A program made the position numbers and the translations under genes. Source: JAHEJB01 sp041748175 (lineage in GTDB: Bacteria; Bacteroidota; Rhodothermia; Rhodothermales; Rubricoccaceae). Taken from it: a stretch of 19,026 nucleotides of DNA. The notes under the pieces are model-generated. The model was given only the letters and a program-made list of their open reading frames with translations, made no database searches and had not been told where the DNA came from. Where the stretch lies: positions 1 to 19,026 of the forward strand of contig JBGTDU010000136.1 of NCBI GenBank assembly GCA_041748175.1. Reading direction: 5' to 3'. The first letter of the stretch is position 1; each line of letters opens with the position of its first letter. Shown here piece by piece: positions 12,492 to 19,026 of this stretch.

Positions 12492-14852
12492 CTACCGGAT
12501 CACGGCGATTTTGCCATGTGCCGTGCCTTCCCCATTGGCTGCAACAGCCGAAACAATGTACACGCCCGAAGAAACGAGATCGCCCGACTGGTCGTCGCGG
12601 CCATCCCATCGGATCGATCCGCCGCGGCCTTCCAACGTGGCGACAAGCTGGCCGTCCAGCGTGGTGATGCGGACATCGGTTTGTTCCACGAGGCCTGAAA
12701 TCAGTACGCCGCTCGGATGAATGGCCGGCCTGTACGGATTGGGGGCAACGGCGAGATCCTGAACTTCGGTGCCCGCGGCCGTCGCCTCGCCGTCGAAACT
12801 GAGCAGGCCCACGTCTGTGGCGAAATAGACGCGGCCGGTTTCGCGATCTATTGAGACCGCCAGGATATTATCCGAAAATAATGGCGAGTTTTCTGTTGTA
12901 AGGTTCAGGAGAACCTCATCTCCCTCAGCATTAAGCAACCACGCCCCCGTAGACGATGCGATCCACTTCTGCTCCGCCGGATCAATGGCGATGTCAGATA
13001 TAGCCAGATCGCGGAGAAGAAAGGACGTGCCGTCGGCGGTACGGGTCCACTGGGGTTGAACGAGCGACGGATCGCCTCCGAAGGCCGAACCGACGGAGAA
13101 AATGGTAGCCAGACCGCGGTCGGTTCCAAGCCACAAACGGTCGGAGTTATCGATGGCCAGGGCATTCACCTTTTCGTGTGGCAAGCCGGTTCCTGAAGCG
13201 CCAACCGCGTCGATCAGAATGGCCTGATCGTCCGAAGAAAGAAGTGGATCCGTTCCAGTGGAAACTCCGAGTACGCCGCGTCCACCGGCGGTCGTAGACG
13301 ATAATCCTGATATCCATTTCTGATTGAATGCGTCGATGATAAGCCTACCGAACTTCACCGAACTTGGAGCCCCCGTGGGATAGGGCAGCGCGGTCCAAAC
13401 TCCATCTGGACTGAGCACATGCAGCGGCAGGGCCGCTCCAGTGTTTGTAACCCAAATTCGCCCTTCCGGGTCTGCCTCAGCCGCTCTAACCACGACGAAA
13501 TTGGGGTTGCCAGCCGCGATATCCGGCCCAAGCGTAGAGTTGTCTGTGCGATACGTTGTCACGGTTCCGTCGGGCTTAATCTCGGTGAGGCCATCGCCGT
13601 TCGACCCTGCGTAAAACGTGCCTTCTGGAGTAACGTATGCGCTTTCAAAGCCTTGACGAGCGATATCGAGAGCAGGGTCGTTCCCGGAAAAGACCGTCCA
13701 GCCATCTGGCCCGAGTCGGCTTATCCCCGTGAAAGCGCCGGGGCGTTCATGGGCGACCCAGAGGGCTCCGTCCCGCCCAACGTCCAGGTCTGCGACCTGA
13801 TTGAGAAGTGGCCCGGAAGGAATGACAGCCAGCGCCGCTTCCACCGTCACGTTTCCTGTTTCGCCTCCAAGAGCAGGCAATTTTGCCAGCCCACCAATCG
13901 CATCCCCGACCCAAAGAGCGCCATCGGGCGCGATGGTGCCCGATGTCAAACTGCTGCGTCCGACTACCTGGAACAGCGTGGTGCCCACTCCGGATACCCT
14001 TCGGTGCAGCGAGAAATTTGCTACGCCATAGAGTCTGTCTTCTTCTGCAATAAGTTCGAAAAATGAACGATTCGTAAAGAACACGGTATTCCAGGCACCA
14101 TCCGTTTGTCTGGCAAAAGTATCGGACGAGCATGCGTGGATCTTGCCCTCAAAAAAAGCGAGGCTAGTGACTTCCGTGGGCCCGAGATTCTCCACAACCC
14201 AGGATGCGGCTTGCTGGAGATTGGGATCATTCAACGAGGCGCGAACCACGCCTCCTTCGGTTGCTACCCACAGGCCCGGCGATCCGTCCGGTAGCGGCGC
14301 AAGCAATACGTCGCGGGTGGGAATGGCCGGATCCAGGGTGCCGAATCGCGAATATGTGTCGCGAACTTCGTTTTGGACCGGGTCGAACACGACCACTCCG
14401 AAAGCGGTCGAAACGTACAGCGAATCACCAAAGAGGCGAAGTCGGTTGATCGTTCGGTCAATAAACTGATCGGCACGGGCAATGTCGAAAAACGATTGCA
14501 CAGAACCGGATTCGACATCCAGGCGATCCAAGACGCCCTGGCCGTATCCAATCCACACGACGTTCCGCCGCTCATCGTAGGTCAACGTCTTCACGTCGGC
14601 GCCAAACAGCCCCTCAACGGGCGTGTATTTGGTAATTTCCCCACTAATAAACTGATAAGAAAATACACCACCAGATGTAGCCGCCCAGATGGCATCGGGA
14701 GATGAATCCAACGCTCGAATGGACTGGAGCGAAGTGTACGCTCGCCACGTGCCGGGCTGGGCCAATGCACCACCAGCTATCAGCAATGTTGCCAGGTAAA
14801 GCAGACCAATTCTCAATCCCGGGCGGGCGAGTGCAGGCAAGTATGTTCGCAT
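12492..14852 (-). CDS. PorZ-like beta-propeller exoprotein with T9SS-type C-terminus
   Basis: A 786-residue protein. Residues 1-32 form a signal peptide (LLYLATLLIAGGALAQ). Then follow many repeats typical of two-component-regulator-type propeller blades, such as SPDAIWAATSGGVFSYQF, DERRNVVWIGYGQGVLDRLD, DGSPGLWVATEGGV, PDGALWVGDAIGGLAKL, SDRLWLGTDRGLATIF and EQKWIASSTGAWLLN. The N-terminal W-R-A-Y-T-S-L-Q-S-I-R-A-L layout and the length fit PorZ of the type IX secretion system (776 residues in Porphyromonas gingivalis), which helps attach anionic LPS to secreted cargo. The last 90 residues (VAPNPYRPAIHPSGVLISGL, then TLDGQLVATLEGRGGSIRWD, ending SSGVYIVSAVAANGEGTAHG and KIAVIR) match a type A sorting or FlgD-like domain. 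PorZ identity is likely but not certain; a generic propeller exoprotein is the alternative. It stands alone between tRNAs and ribH. Confidence 0.82.
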   Translation of the reverse strand: MRTYLPALARPGLRIGLLYLATLLIAGGALAQPGTWRAYTSLQSIRALDSSPDAIWAATSGGVFSYQFISGEITKYTPVEGLFGADVKTLTYDERRNVVWIGYGQGVLDRLDVESGSVQSFFDIARADQFIDRTINRLRLFGDSLYVSTAFGVVVFDPVQNEVRDTYSRFGTLDPAIPTRDVLLAPLPDGSPGLWVATEGGVVRASLNDPNLQQAASWVVENLGPTEVTSLAFFEGKIHACSSDTFARQTDGAWNTVFFTNRSFFELIAEEDRLYGVANFSLHRRVSGVGTTLFQVVGRSSLTSGTIAPDGALWVGDAIGGLAKLPALGGETGNVTVEAALAVIPSGPLLNQVADLDVGRDGALWVAHERPGAFTGISRLGPDGWTVFSGNDPALDIARQGFESAYVTPEGTFYAGSNGDGLTEIKPDGTVTTYRTDNSTLGPDIAAGNPNFVVVRAAEADPEGRIWVTNTGAALPLHVLSPDGVWTALPYPTGAPSSVKFGRLIIDAFNQKWISGLSSTTAGGRGVLGVSTGTDPLLSSDDQAILIDAVGASGTGLPHEKVNALAIDNSDRLWLGTDRGLATIFSVGSAFGGDPSLVQPQWTRTADGTSFLLRDLAISDIAIDPAEQKWIASSTGAWLLNAEGDEVLLNLTTENSPLFSDNILAVSIDRETGRVYFATDVGLLSFDGEATAAGTEVQDLAVAPNPYRPAIHPSGVLISGLVEQTDVRITTLDGQLVATLEGRGGSIRWDGRDDQSGDLVSSGVYIVSAVAANGEGTAHGKIAVIR

Positions 14853-14943
14853 AACAACGCTGGGTTACGGACTGGCGGTCCGCGATTCGTAAACGTGTCG
14901 GGTGTAGCGAACGGGTCGTGCTCTCGGGGTTGCGTTGCAGGGA

Positions 14944-15417
14944 CTAATCTACTCGAAGTTGGCGCAACAGGTTAGCCATTTCCATAGCCCCGAGCGCGGC
15001 CTCGGCCCCTTTGTTGTTGGTATTCGCGCCTGCACGCTCAATGGCCTGCTCGATTGTATCAATGGTAAGCACTCCAAACATCACGGGGACTCCGGTCTCC
15101 AGCATCACTTGCTGAATGCCGTCGGTGACTCCGCCTGATACATACTCGAAGTGTGGCGTTCCGCCTCGAACTACAGCGCCAAGACAAACCACGGCAGCAT
15201 AGCGCCCGGTGGAGGCCATTGCCTTCGCAACGATGGGAATCTCGAAGGCACCGGGGCACCACGCGACATCTAAGGATTCCTCCGAAACACCATGTTGCGC
15301 AAATGCGGCTTGCGCTCCGACGAGAAGTCGGCGCGTAATCATCTCATTAAACCTGCTCGCGACAATGGCGAAACGAGCATCGGGCTGCGAAACAAGCGTC
15401 CCCTCAAATGTCGGCAT
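14944..15417 (-). CDS. ribH: 6,7-dimethyl-8-ribityllumazine synthase
   Basis: A 157-residue lumazine synthase, which condenses 5-amino-6-ribitylaminouracil with 3,4-dihydroxybutanone 4-phosphate in the penultimate step of riboflavin synthesis. It shows SRFNEMITRRLL (about 21-32), PGAFEIPIVAKA (about 55-66), GAVVRGGTPHFEYV with the catalytic histidine at 89, FGVLTIDTIEQAIERAG (about 114-130) and NKGAEAALGAMEMANL near the end. Length is normal for a cytoplasmic capsid-forming enzyme. No other riboflavin gene is nearby and no FMN riboswitch is seen upstream. It is divergent from trpG across 150 bases that hold no other gene. Confidence 0.97.
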   Translation of the reverse strand: MPTFEGTLVSQPDARFAIVASRFNEMITRRLLVGAQAAFAQHGVSEESLDVAWCPGAFEIPIVAKAMASTGRYAAVVCLGAVVRGGTPHFEYVSGGVTDGIQQVMLETGVPVMFGVLTIDTIEQAIERAGANTNNKGAEAALGAMEMANLLRQLRVD

Positions 15418-15567
15418 TGCGTGGCCTGAAGTTGGAGAAGGAAGTTACGGGCGAGGACCCGCCTGGTGTAGATGGAGCAATGCACGGCCTGATTTCAAAG
15501 GCGACAACATCCTCCGAACGACATTATCCGCCGGGCGGTAAGTTGAACCGGTTGATGATAACGCCCC

Positions 15568-16163
<596 letters not shown>

Positions 16164-16167
<4 letters not shown>

Positions 16168-16244
16168 CGCTTCGCAGTCAAACTTCCTGGGCCTGGTGGC
16201 ATCCCCTGCATTCAGCGGGTGAGCCGGACAGGATGGTTGTGTAA
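16164..16244 (+). CDS. trpL: trp leader peptide (26 residues, W-A-W-W)
   Basis: A small frame that starts with ATG at 16164, overlapping the trpG stop as ATGA, and ends with TAA at 16242-16244. It encodes 26 residues including TSWAWWHP: Trp codons are numbers 9, 11 and 12 (TGG at 16188, 16194 and 16197). Trp is the rarest residue in most proteins, so three in four codons directly before trpD, followed by a terminator hairpin, is the signature of a ribosome-stalling leader. No strong Shine-Dalgarno site precedes it, so re-initiation by ribosomes finishing trpG is the likely way it is translated. It is longer than the 14-residue E. coli TrpL, but the stall site is early enough for attenuation. 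It is seen in sequence; translation is inferred. Confidence 0.8.
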
Positions 16245-16274
16245 TCGCATGGCGCCTCCCTTGTCAGCCCGCTG
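16203..16274 (+). promoter_or_regulatory. trp attenuator: 1:2 protector hairpin and 2:3 antiterminator
   Basis: Region 2, CAGCGGGT at 16213-16220, can pair in two ways. With CCCCTG at 16203-16208 it forms a hairpin around the loop CATT (six pairs with one bulged C). With GCCCGCTG at 16267-16274, the 5' arm of the terminator, it forms eight consecutive pairs (the last a U-G). A ribosome stalled with Trp codon 12 (16197-16199) in its A site would cover roughly to 16211, blocking the 1:2 hairpin and freeing region 2 to form the antiterminator. A ribosome that moves on covers region 2 and allows termination. The pairings are seen; the mechanism follows the classical enteric trp model. Confidence 0.72.
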
Positions 16275-16300
16275 TTCGTATGAGCAGGGGGCTTTTTCTT
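16266..16300 (+). terminator. Intrinsic terminator of the trp attenuator (3:4 hairpin)
   Basis: AGCCC-G-CTGTT (16266-16276) pairs with AGCAG-G-GGGCT (16283-16293): A-T, G-C, three C-G, one G-G mismatch, then C-G, T-A, G-C, T-G and T-A around a 6-base loop. It is followed at once by TTTTCTT. It lies 33 bases before the trpD start and after the trpL stop, the expected place for attenuation. Confidence 0.82.
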
Positions 16301-16333
16301 TGCCCGAGCTTTTCTCCAAAACCGCAACCTCCC

Positions 16334-17368
16334 ATGAAAAAGATCCTCCAAGCCATTGCCGAAGGCCACGCGCTCTCGCAAGCGCAGGCGGAACAGGCCA
16401 TGCACTCGATGCTTTCCGGCGAGGCGGCACCCGAAGAAATTGCCGGCCTGCTGATGGGGCTCCGGGCTCGTGGGGAAACGCTTGAAGAGCTGATCGGCTT
16501 CACGAAAGTGATGCGCGCGTACGCGGTTGCGGTTGATGTCGCGGATCTCAACCCCATCGACCTCTGCGGAACCGGCGGCGACCACGCCGGAACGTTTAAC
16601 ATTTCGACGGCCGCTTCCTTCGTAGCGGCGGGAGCTGGCGTTCCGGTGGCGAAGCACGGCAACAAAGGAGTTTCCTCGCCGTCGGGTTCTGCGGACGTGC
16701 TGGATGCGCTCGGAATCGAAACGCAACTTGGTCCGGATGGCGTAGAGAAATGCTTGCGCGAGACGGGGATCGCTTTTCTGTTCGCTCCTCAGTTTCATCC
16801 GGCGTTGCGCCACGTGGGGCCTATCCGCCGAGCGCTCGGAGTACGGACATTTTTCAACATTCTCGGCCCGCTCTGCAATCCGTGTAGCGTGAAGCGGCAA
16901 CTCGTCGGGGCGTTCTCGGAGGCGACGGCGAAGATGATGGCTCGCATTTTGGTTGAATTGGGAAGCGAGCACGTCGCCGTCGTCTACGCGCACGACGGTC
17001 TGGATGAGCTTTCGACCACGAGCCCGACGACCGTCTACCAAACCGGCAGCCACGCTTTCGATGGCGGCCTGCTGGAGCAGGTCGTTGTTCCCGAGCAGTT
17101 CGGGCTGGAGCGCGTCAGCGCCTCGGCGCTGCGGGGCGGAACGCCGGGCGAGAACGCCGAGATCGTGCGGATCGTGCTCGGCGGGAGGTCGGGAGCTCAA
17201 GCCGATGTCGTTCTACTAAACGCTGCGTTCGCGCTGCTCGCCTCCGCTGACTTCGATTCACTCGAAACCTGCCTCGAGGCCGCGCGCGAAAGCATTGCCT
17301 CCGGCGCGGCTCTCAAGAAACTCGACCTGCTGATCGAAACCTCGAACGACCTCGCGAAAGCTGCCTGA
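16334..17368 (+). CDS. trpD: Anthranilate phosphoribosyltransferase
   Basis: A 344-residue enzyme that transfers phosphoribose from PRPP to anthranilate, the second step of the tryptophan branch. The PRPP-binding motif GTGGD is at 79-83, followed by TFNIST and by KHGNKGVSSPSGSADVLDALG (about 107-127), the anthranilate and Mg-PRPP loop; HPALRHVGPIRRALGVRTFFNILGPLCNP comes later. The frame is open upstream to 16280, but ATG at 16334 matches the family start (MKKILQAIAEGHALSQAQAE) and lies after the attenuator terminator. It is the first gene controlled by the leader peptide. trpC follows after 8 bases. Confidence 0.97.
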   Translation: MKKILQAIAEGHALSQAQAEQAMHSMLSGEAAPEEIAGLLMGLRARGETLEELIGFTKVMRAYAVAVDVADLNPIDLCGTGGDHAGTFNISTAASFVAAGAGVPVAKHGNKGVSSPSGSADVLDALGIETQLGPDGVEKCLRETGIAFLFAPQFHPALRHVGPIRRALGVRTFFNILGPLCNPCSVKRQLVGAFSEATAKMMARILVELGSEHVAVVYAHDGLDELSTTSPTTVYQTGSHAFDGGLLEQVVVPEQFGLERVSASALRGGTPGENAEIVRIVLGGRSGAQADVVLLNAAFALLASADFDSLETCLEAARESIASGAALKKLDLLIETSNDLAKAA

Positions 17369-17376
17369 ACCTCCGA

Positions 17377-18198
17377 ATGTCAACGATTCTTGACCAGATT
17401 CTGTTGGAGACGCGCGAGCGCATCCGCCAATCCAAACGACGCCTTCCAGTGAGTGCGCTGGAGGCACGCCCGGCTTTTCGTGGGCCGATCCGGCCTTTGG
17501 GCAGCAGGCTTCGGAAGGCGCCCGCGCCAGCGATCATCGCGGAATGCAAGCGCGCGAGCCCGAGCGAAGGGCCGATTTGCGAGCGCTTCGATCCCGCGGC
17601 GATCTCCCGTAGTTATGAGAGGCATGGCGCGGCGGCGATCTCCGTGCTTACTGAGCCCAACCATTTCCAGGGCACACTGGAGGACCTGGCCGCCGTGCGA
17701 ACCGCCGTGAACGTTCCGATCCTTCGGAAGGACTTCATCGTCGATCCGTATCAGCTTGTCGAGGCGCGCGCGTTCGGCGCCGACGCCGTTCTGTTGATCG
17801 CCGCCGCCCTCGAACCTTCCCTGCTTGCCGACCTCCACCACGACGCACGAAGCCTGGGGCTCGAGGTTATTGTCGAGGTACACGCCGAGGAAGAGCTGGA
17901 CCACCTCGACCTGGATGCGATCGGCATCTTCGGCGTCAATCATCGGGATTTAAAGACGCTCACGATCGATCTGACTGCCTCGGCTCGGATCTTCGGCCTC
18001 CTCCCCCCTCGCGTGCTGCGCGTTGCCGAGAGCGGGATCTCCACCCCCGGTGAACTCGCGCGGCTCGTCGCCGATGGCGCGGATGCTTTTCTGGTTGGAA
18101 CTTCGCTCATGATGTCCCCGGATCCCGGCGTCGCGCTGGAAACGCTTCGGCGGGATGCAGCCACAGCCATTGCGGAAAAACAGCGCGTCGCCCCCTGA
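17377..18198 (+). CDS. trpC: Indole-3-glycerol phosphate synthase
   Basis: A 273-residue TIM-barrel enzyme that closes the indole ring, releasing CO2. The N-terminal helix region (ILDQILLETRERIRQSKRRL) is followed by IIAECKRASPSEGPI with E56 and K58, LTEPNHFQGTLEDL, LRKDFIVDPYQLVEARAFGADAVLL with the general acid K118, VIVEVHAEEEL with E167, GVNHRDLKT with N188, VAESGI with E218, and the phosphate loop DAFLVGTSLM. All catalytic residues are present. SPSEG in place of the more usual SPSKG is a small departure. It is monofunctional, with separate trpF six bases downstream, and lies 8 bases after trpD. Confidence 0.97.
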   Translation: MSTILDQILLETRERIRQSKRRLPVSALEARPAFRGPIRPLGSRLRKAPAPAIIAECKRASPSEGPICERFDPAAISRSYERHGAAAISVLTEPNHFQGTLEDLAAVRTAVNVPILRKDFIVDPYQLVEARAFGADAVLLIAAALEPSLLADLHHDARSLGLEVIVEVHAEEELDHLDLDAIGIFGVNHRDLKTLTIDLTASARIFGLLPPRVLRVAESGISTPGELARLVADGADAFLVGTSLMMSPDPGVALETLRRDAATAIAEKQRVAP

Positions 18199-18204
18199 TC
18201 TCCC

Positions 18205-18867
18205 ATGAATCGAACGGCCGTCAAAATCTGCGGAATCACCCGCCTCGAAGACGCTCGCTACGCGGCGGCCATCGGCGCGGATTTTCTAGGATTTATCCAG
18301 TTCCCGGAAAGCCCGCGATTCATTGAGCCCGCGAAGGCCAAGGAGATCATCGACTGGGTCGTCGGGCCGGAGCCGGTGGGCGTGTTTGTGAACGAGGCAC
18401 CCGAGGTGGTCAATGCCCGCTGCGCCGAGGTCGGTTTTCGGATGGCGCAGTTGCACGGGGAGGAATCGCCAGAAGACTGTGCGGCGGTCGAGATGCCTGT
18501 CATCAAGGCGTTCCGCGTGCAGCACGACACGTCGTCGGAGCAGTTGCGGATTCTGGTCGAGCCCTACCGCGACGTGGTCGACTTCATCCTCCTCGACACG
18601 CACAAGACAAGCCTATGGGGCGGGACGGGCGAGCGCTTCAACTGGCGGCTCGCGCGCGAACTAGCGAGCGAATTCGATCTGTTCGTCGCAGGCGGTATCA
18701 ACGCGGAAAACGTTTCCGAAGCCATCGCCACGGTGCGGCCCTACGTCGTGGATTTGTCGTCGTCCGTCGAGGAATCCCCCGGCATCAAGGACATCGACAA
18801 GCTCGCGGATTTCTTCGAGGCGTACCGGAGGGCGGTTGAAGGCTCCGGGGTTCAGATTGAAAACTGA
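18205..18867 (+). CDS. trpF: Phosphoribosylanthranilate isomerase
   Basis: A 220-residue TIM-barrel enzyme that performs the Amadori rearrangement between TrpD and TrpC. It opens with VKICGITRLEDARYAAAIGA and the general base C9, then FLGFIQFPESPRFI, VGVFVNE, and LLDTHKTSLWGGTGERFNW with the general acid D131, and ends with LFVAGGINAENVSEA and VVDLSSSVEESPGIKD. It starts 6 bases after trpC and is the last trp gene seen. trpB and trpA may lie beyond, but an apparent insertion sequence starts about 30 bases downstream and could separate them. No terminator is visible after the stop. Confidence 0.97.
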   Translation: MNRTAVKICGITRLEDARYAAAIGADFLGFIQFPESPRFIEPAKAKEIIDWVVGPEPVGVFVNEAPEVVNARCAEVGFRMAQLHGEESPEDCAAVEMPVIKAFRVQHDTSSEQLRILVEPYRDVVDFILLDTHKTSLWGGTGERFNWRLARELASEFDLFVAGGINAENVSEAIATVRPYVVDLSSSVEESPGIKDIDKLADFFEAYRRAVEGSGVQIEN

Positions 18868-18898
18868 TGATCCATGCCTCCGTCTAGGTAATGTCCCA

Positions 18899-19026
18899 GG
18901 GCGTGTGTAAAAATTGAGAGGGTGCCGCCTCGCGGAGGGTAGGTTTGAAATATCAACCACAAACCACCCAACACGAGGCAACACCCATGAAAACGAACCT
19001 ATCACCGGCGGCCCGGATGAGCAAGC
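18899..19026 (+). mobile_element. Left end of a probable insertion sequence (IS256-like guess), partial
   Basis: From about 18899 the sequence reads GGGCGTGTGTAAAAATTGAG, which resembles the terminal inverted repeats of IS256-family elements (GTGT-TAAAA type). It is followed by a GC-rich stem, a hairpin GGGTAGGTTTG / CAAACCACCC at 18937-18969, and then an ATG with an AGG ribosome site. The right end and target duplication are outside the window, so the element, its family and the exact boundary are inference. Confidence 0.45.
18987..19026 (+). CDS. 5' end of an open frame, probably a transposase
   Basis: ATG at 18987 follows an AGG motif (CGAGGCAACACCC), and the frame is open for 13 codons, MKTNLSPAARMSK, to the window edge. 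Nothing in 13 residues identifies the family. A transposase is suggested only by the inverted-repeat-like sequence just upstream. A non-mobile gene is the alternative. Confidence 0.4.
   Translation, partial: MKTNLSPAARMSK

Noticed and set aside
15418..15567. FMN riboswitch upstream of ribH, or a trp leader ahead of trpG
   Set aside because: No FMN-type conserved motif, no Trp-rich short frame and no terminator hairpin are visible in these 150 bases.
16178..17200. 340-residue minus-strand open frame opposite trpD
   Set aside because: trpD on the other strand has all family motifs; the antisense frame is an artefact of third-position GC bias.

Overview
The window reads as a moderately GC-rich chromosomal segment from a member of the Bacteroidota/Rhodothermota side of the tree, most likely Rhodothermales. 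Three things suggest this: a short hydrophobic protein starting MGQQQLLLL that I recall as recurrent in Rhodothermales; a large PorZ-like beta-propeller exoprotein with a type IX-secretion-style C-terminus; and the forms of the DUF4105, DUF4342, TIGR02757 and extended endonuclease III proteins. This placement is inference from gene content, not a computed classification.

Layout. 1-95 (-): start of the MGQQQ membrane protein with a structured leader. 504-1055 (+): a DUF433/DUF5615 (MNT/VapBC-like) toxin-antitoxin pair whose toxin is frameshifted. 1096-2302 (+): a DUF4342 protein overlapping a TIGR02757 protein, followed by a REP/BIME-like inverted pair. 8761-2612 (-): nth, gpmI, a DUF2231-like membrane protein, then hrcA-grpE-dnaJ. 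8829-11646 (+): a DUF4105 membrane protein and a GabD2-type aldehyde dehydrogenase. 11710-12189 (+): a small lipoprotein with a carboxypeptidase-regulatory-like fold. 12411-12201 (-): tRNA-His, tRNA-Glu and an intrinsic terminator. 14852-12492 (-): the PorZ-like protein. 15417-14944 (-): ribH. 15568-18867 (+): trpG, a leader/attenuator, trpD, trpC and trpF. From about 18899: the left edge of a probable insertion sequence that runs off the window.

The most notable item is a previously unlisted 26-codon reading frame (16164-16244) between trpG and trpD. Its ATG overlaps the trpG stop (ATGA), and it carries three Trp codons in a four-codon stretch (TGG GCC TGG TGG). It is followed by a 1:2 hairpin, a competing 8-bp antiterminator pairing and an intrinsic terminator with a T-tract. 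This is the full logic of a ribosome-stalling tryptophan attenuator, but placed inside the operon so that it would gate trpDCF and not trpG. A second notable item is a 22-nt dispersed-repeat sequence sitting in frame inside gpmI and adding about seven residues to the enzyme.

Functionally the window is mostly housekeeping: protein folding and its repressor, glycolysis, base-excision repair, riboflavin and tryptophan synthesis. The accessory parts are the decayed toxin-antitoxin pair, the REP-like repeats and the insertion sequence next to trpF.
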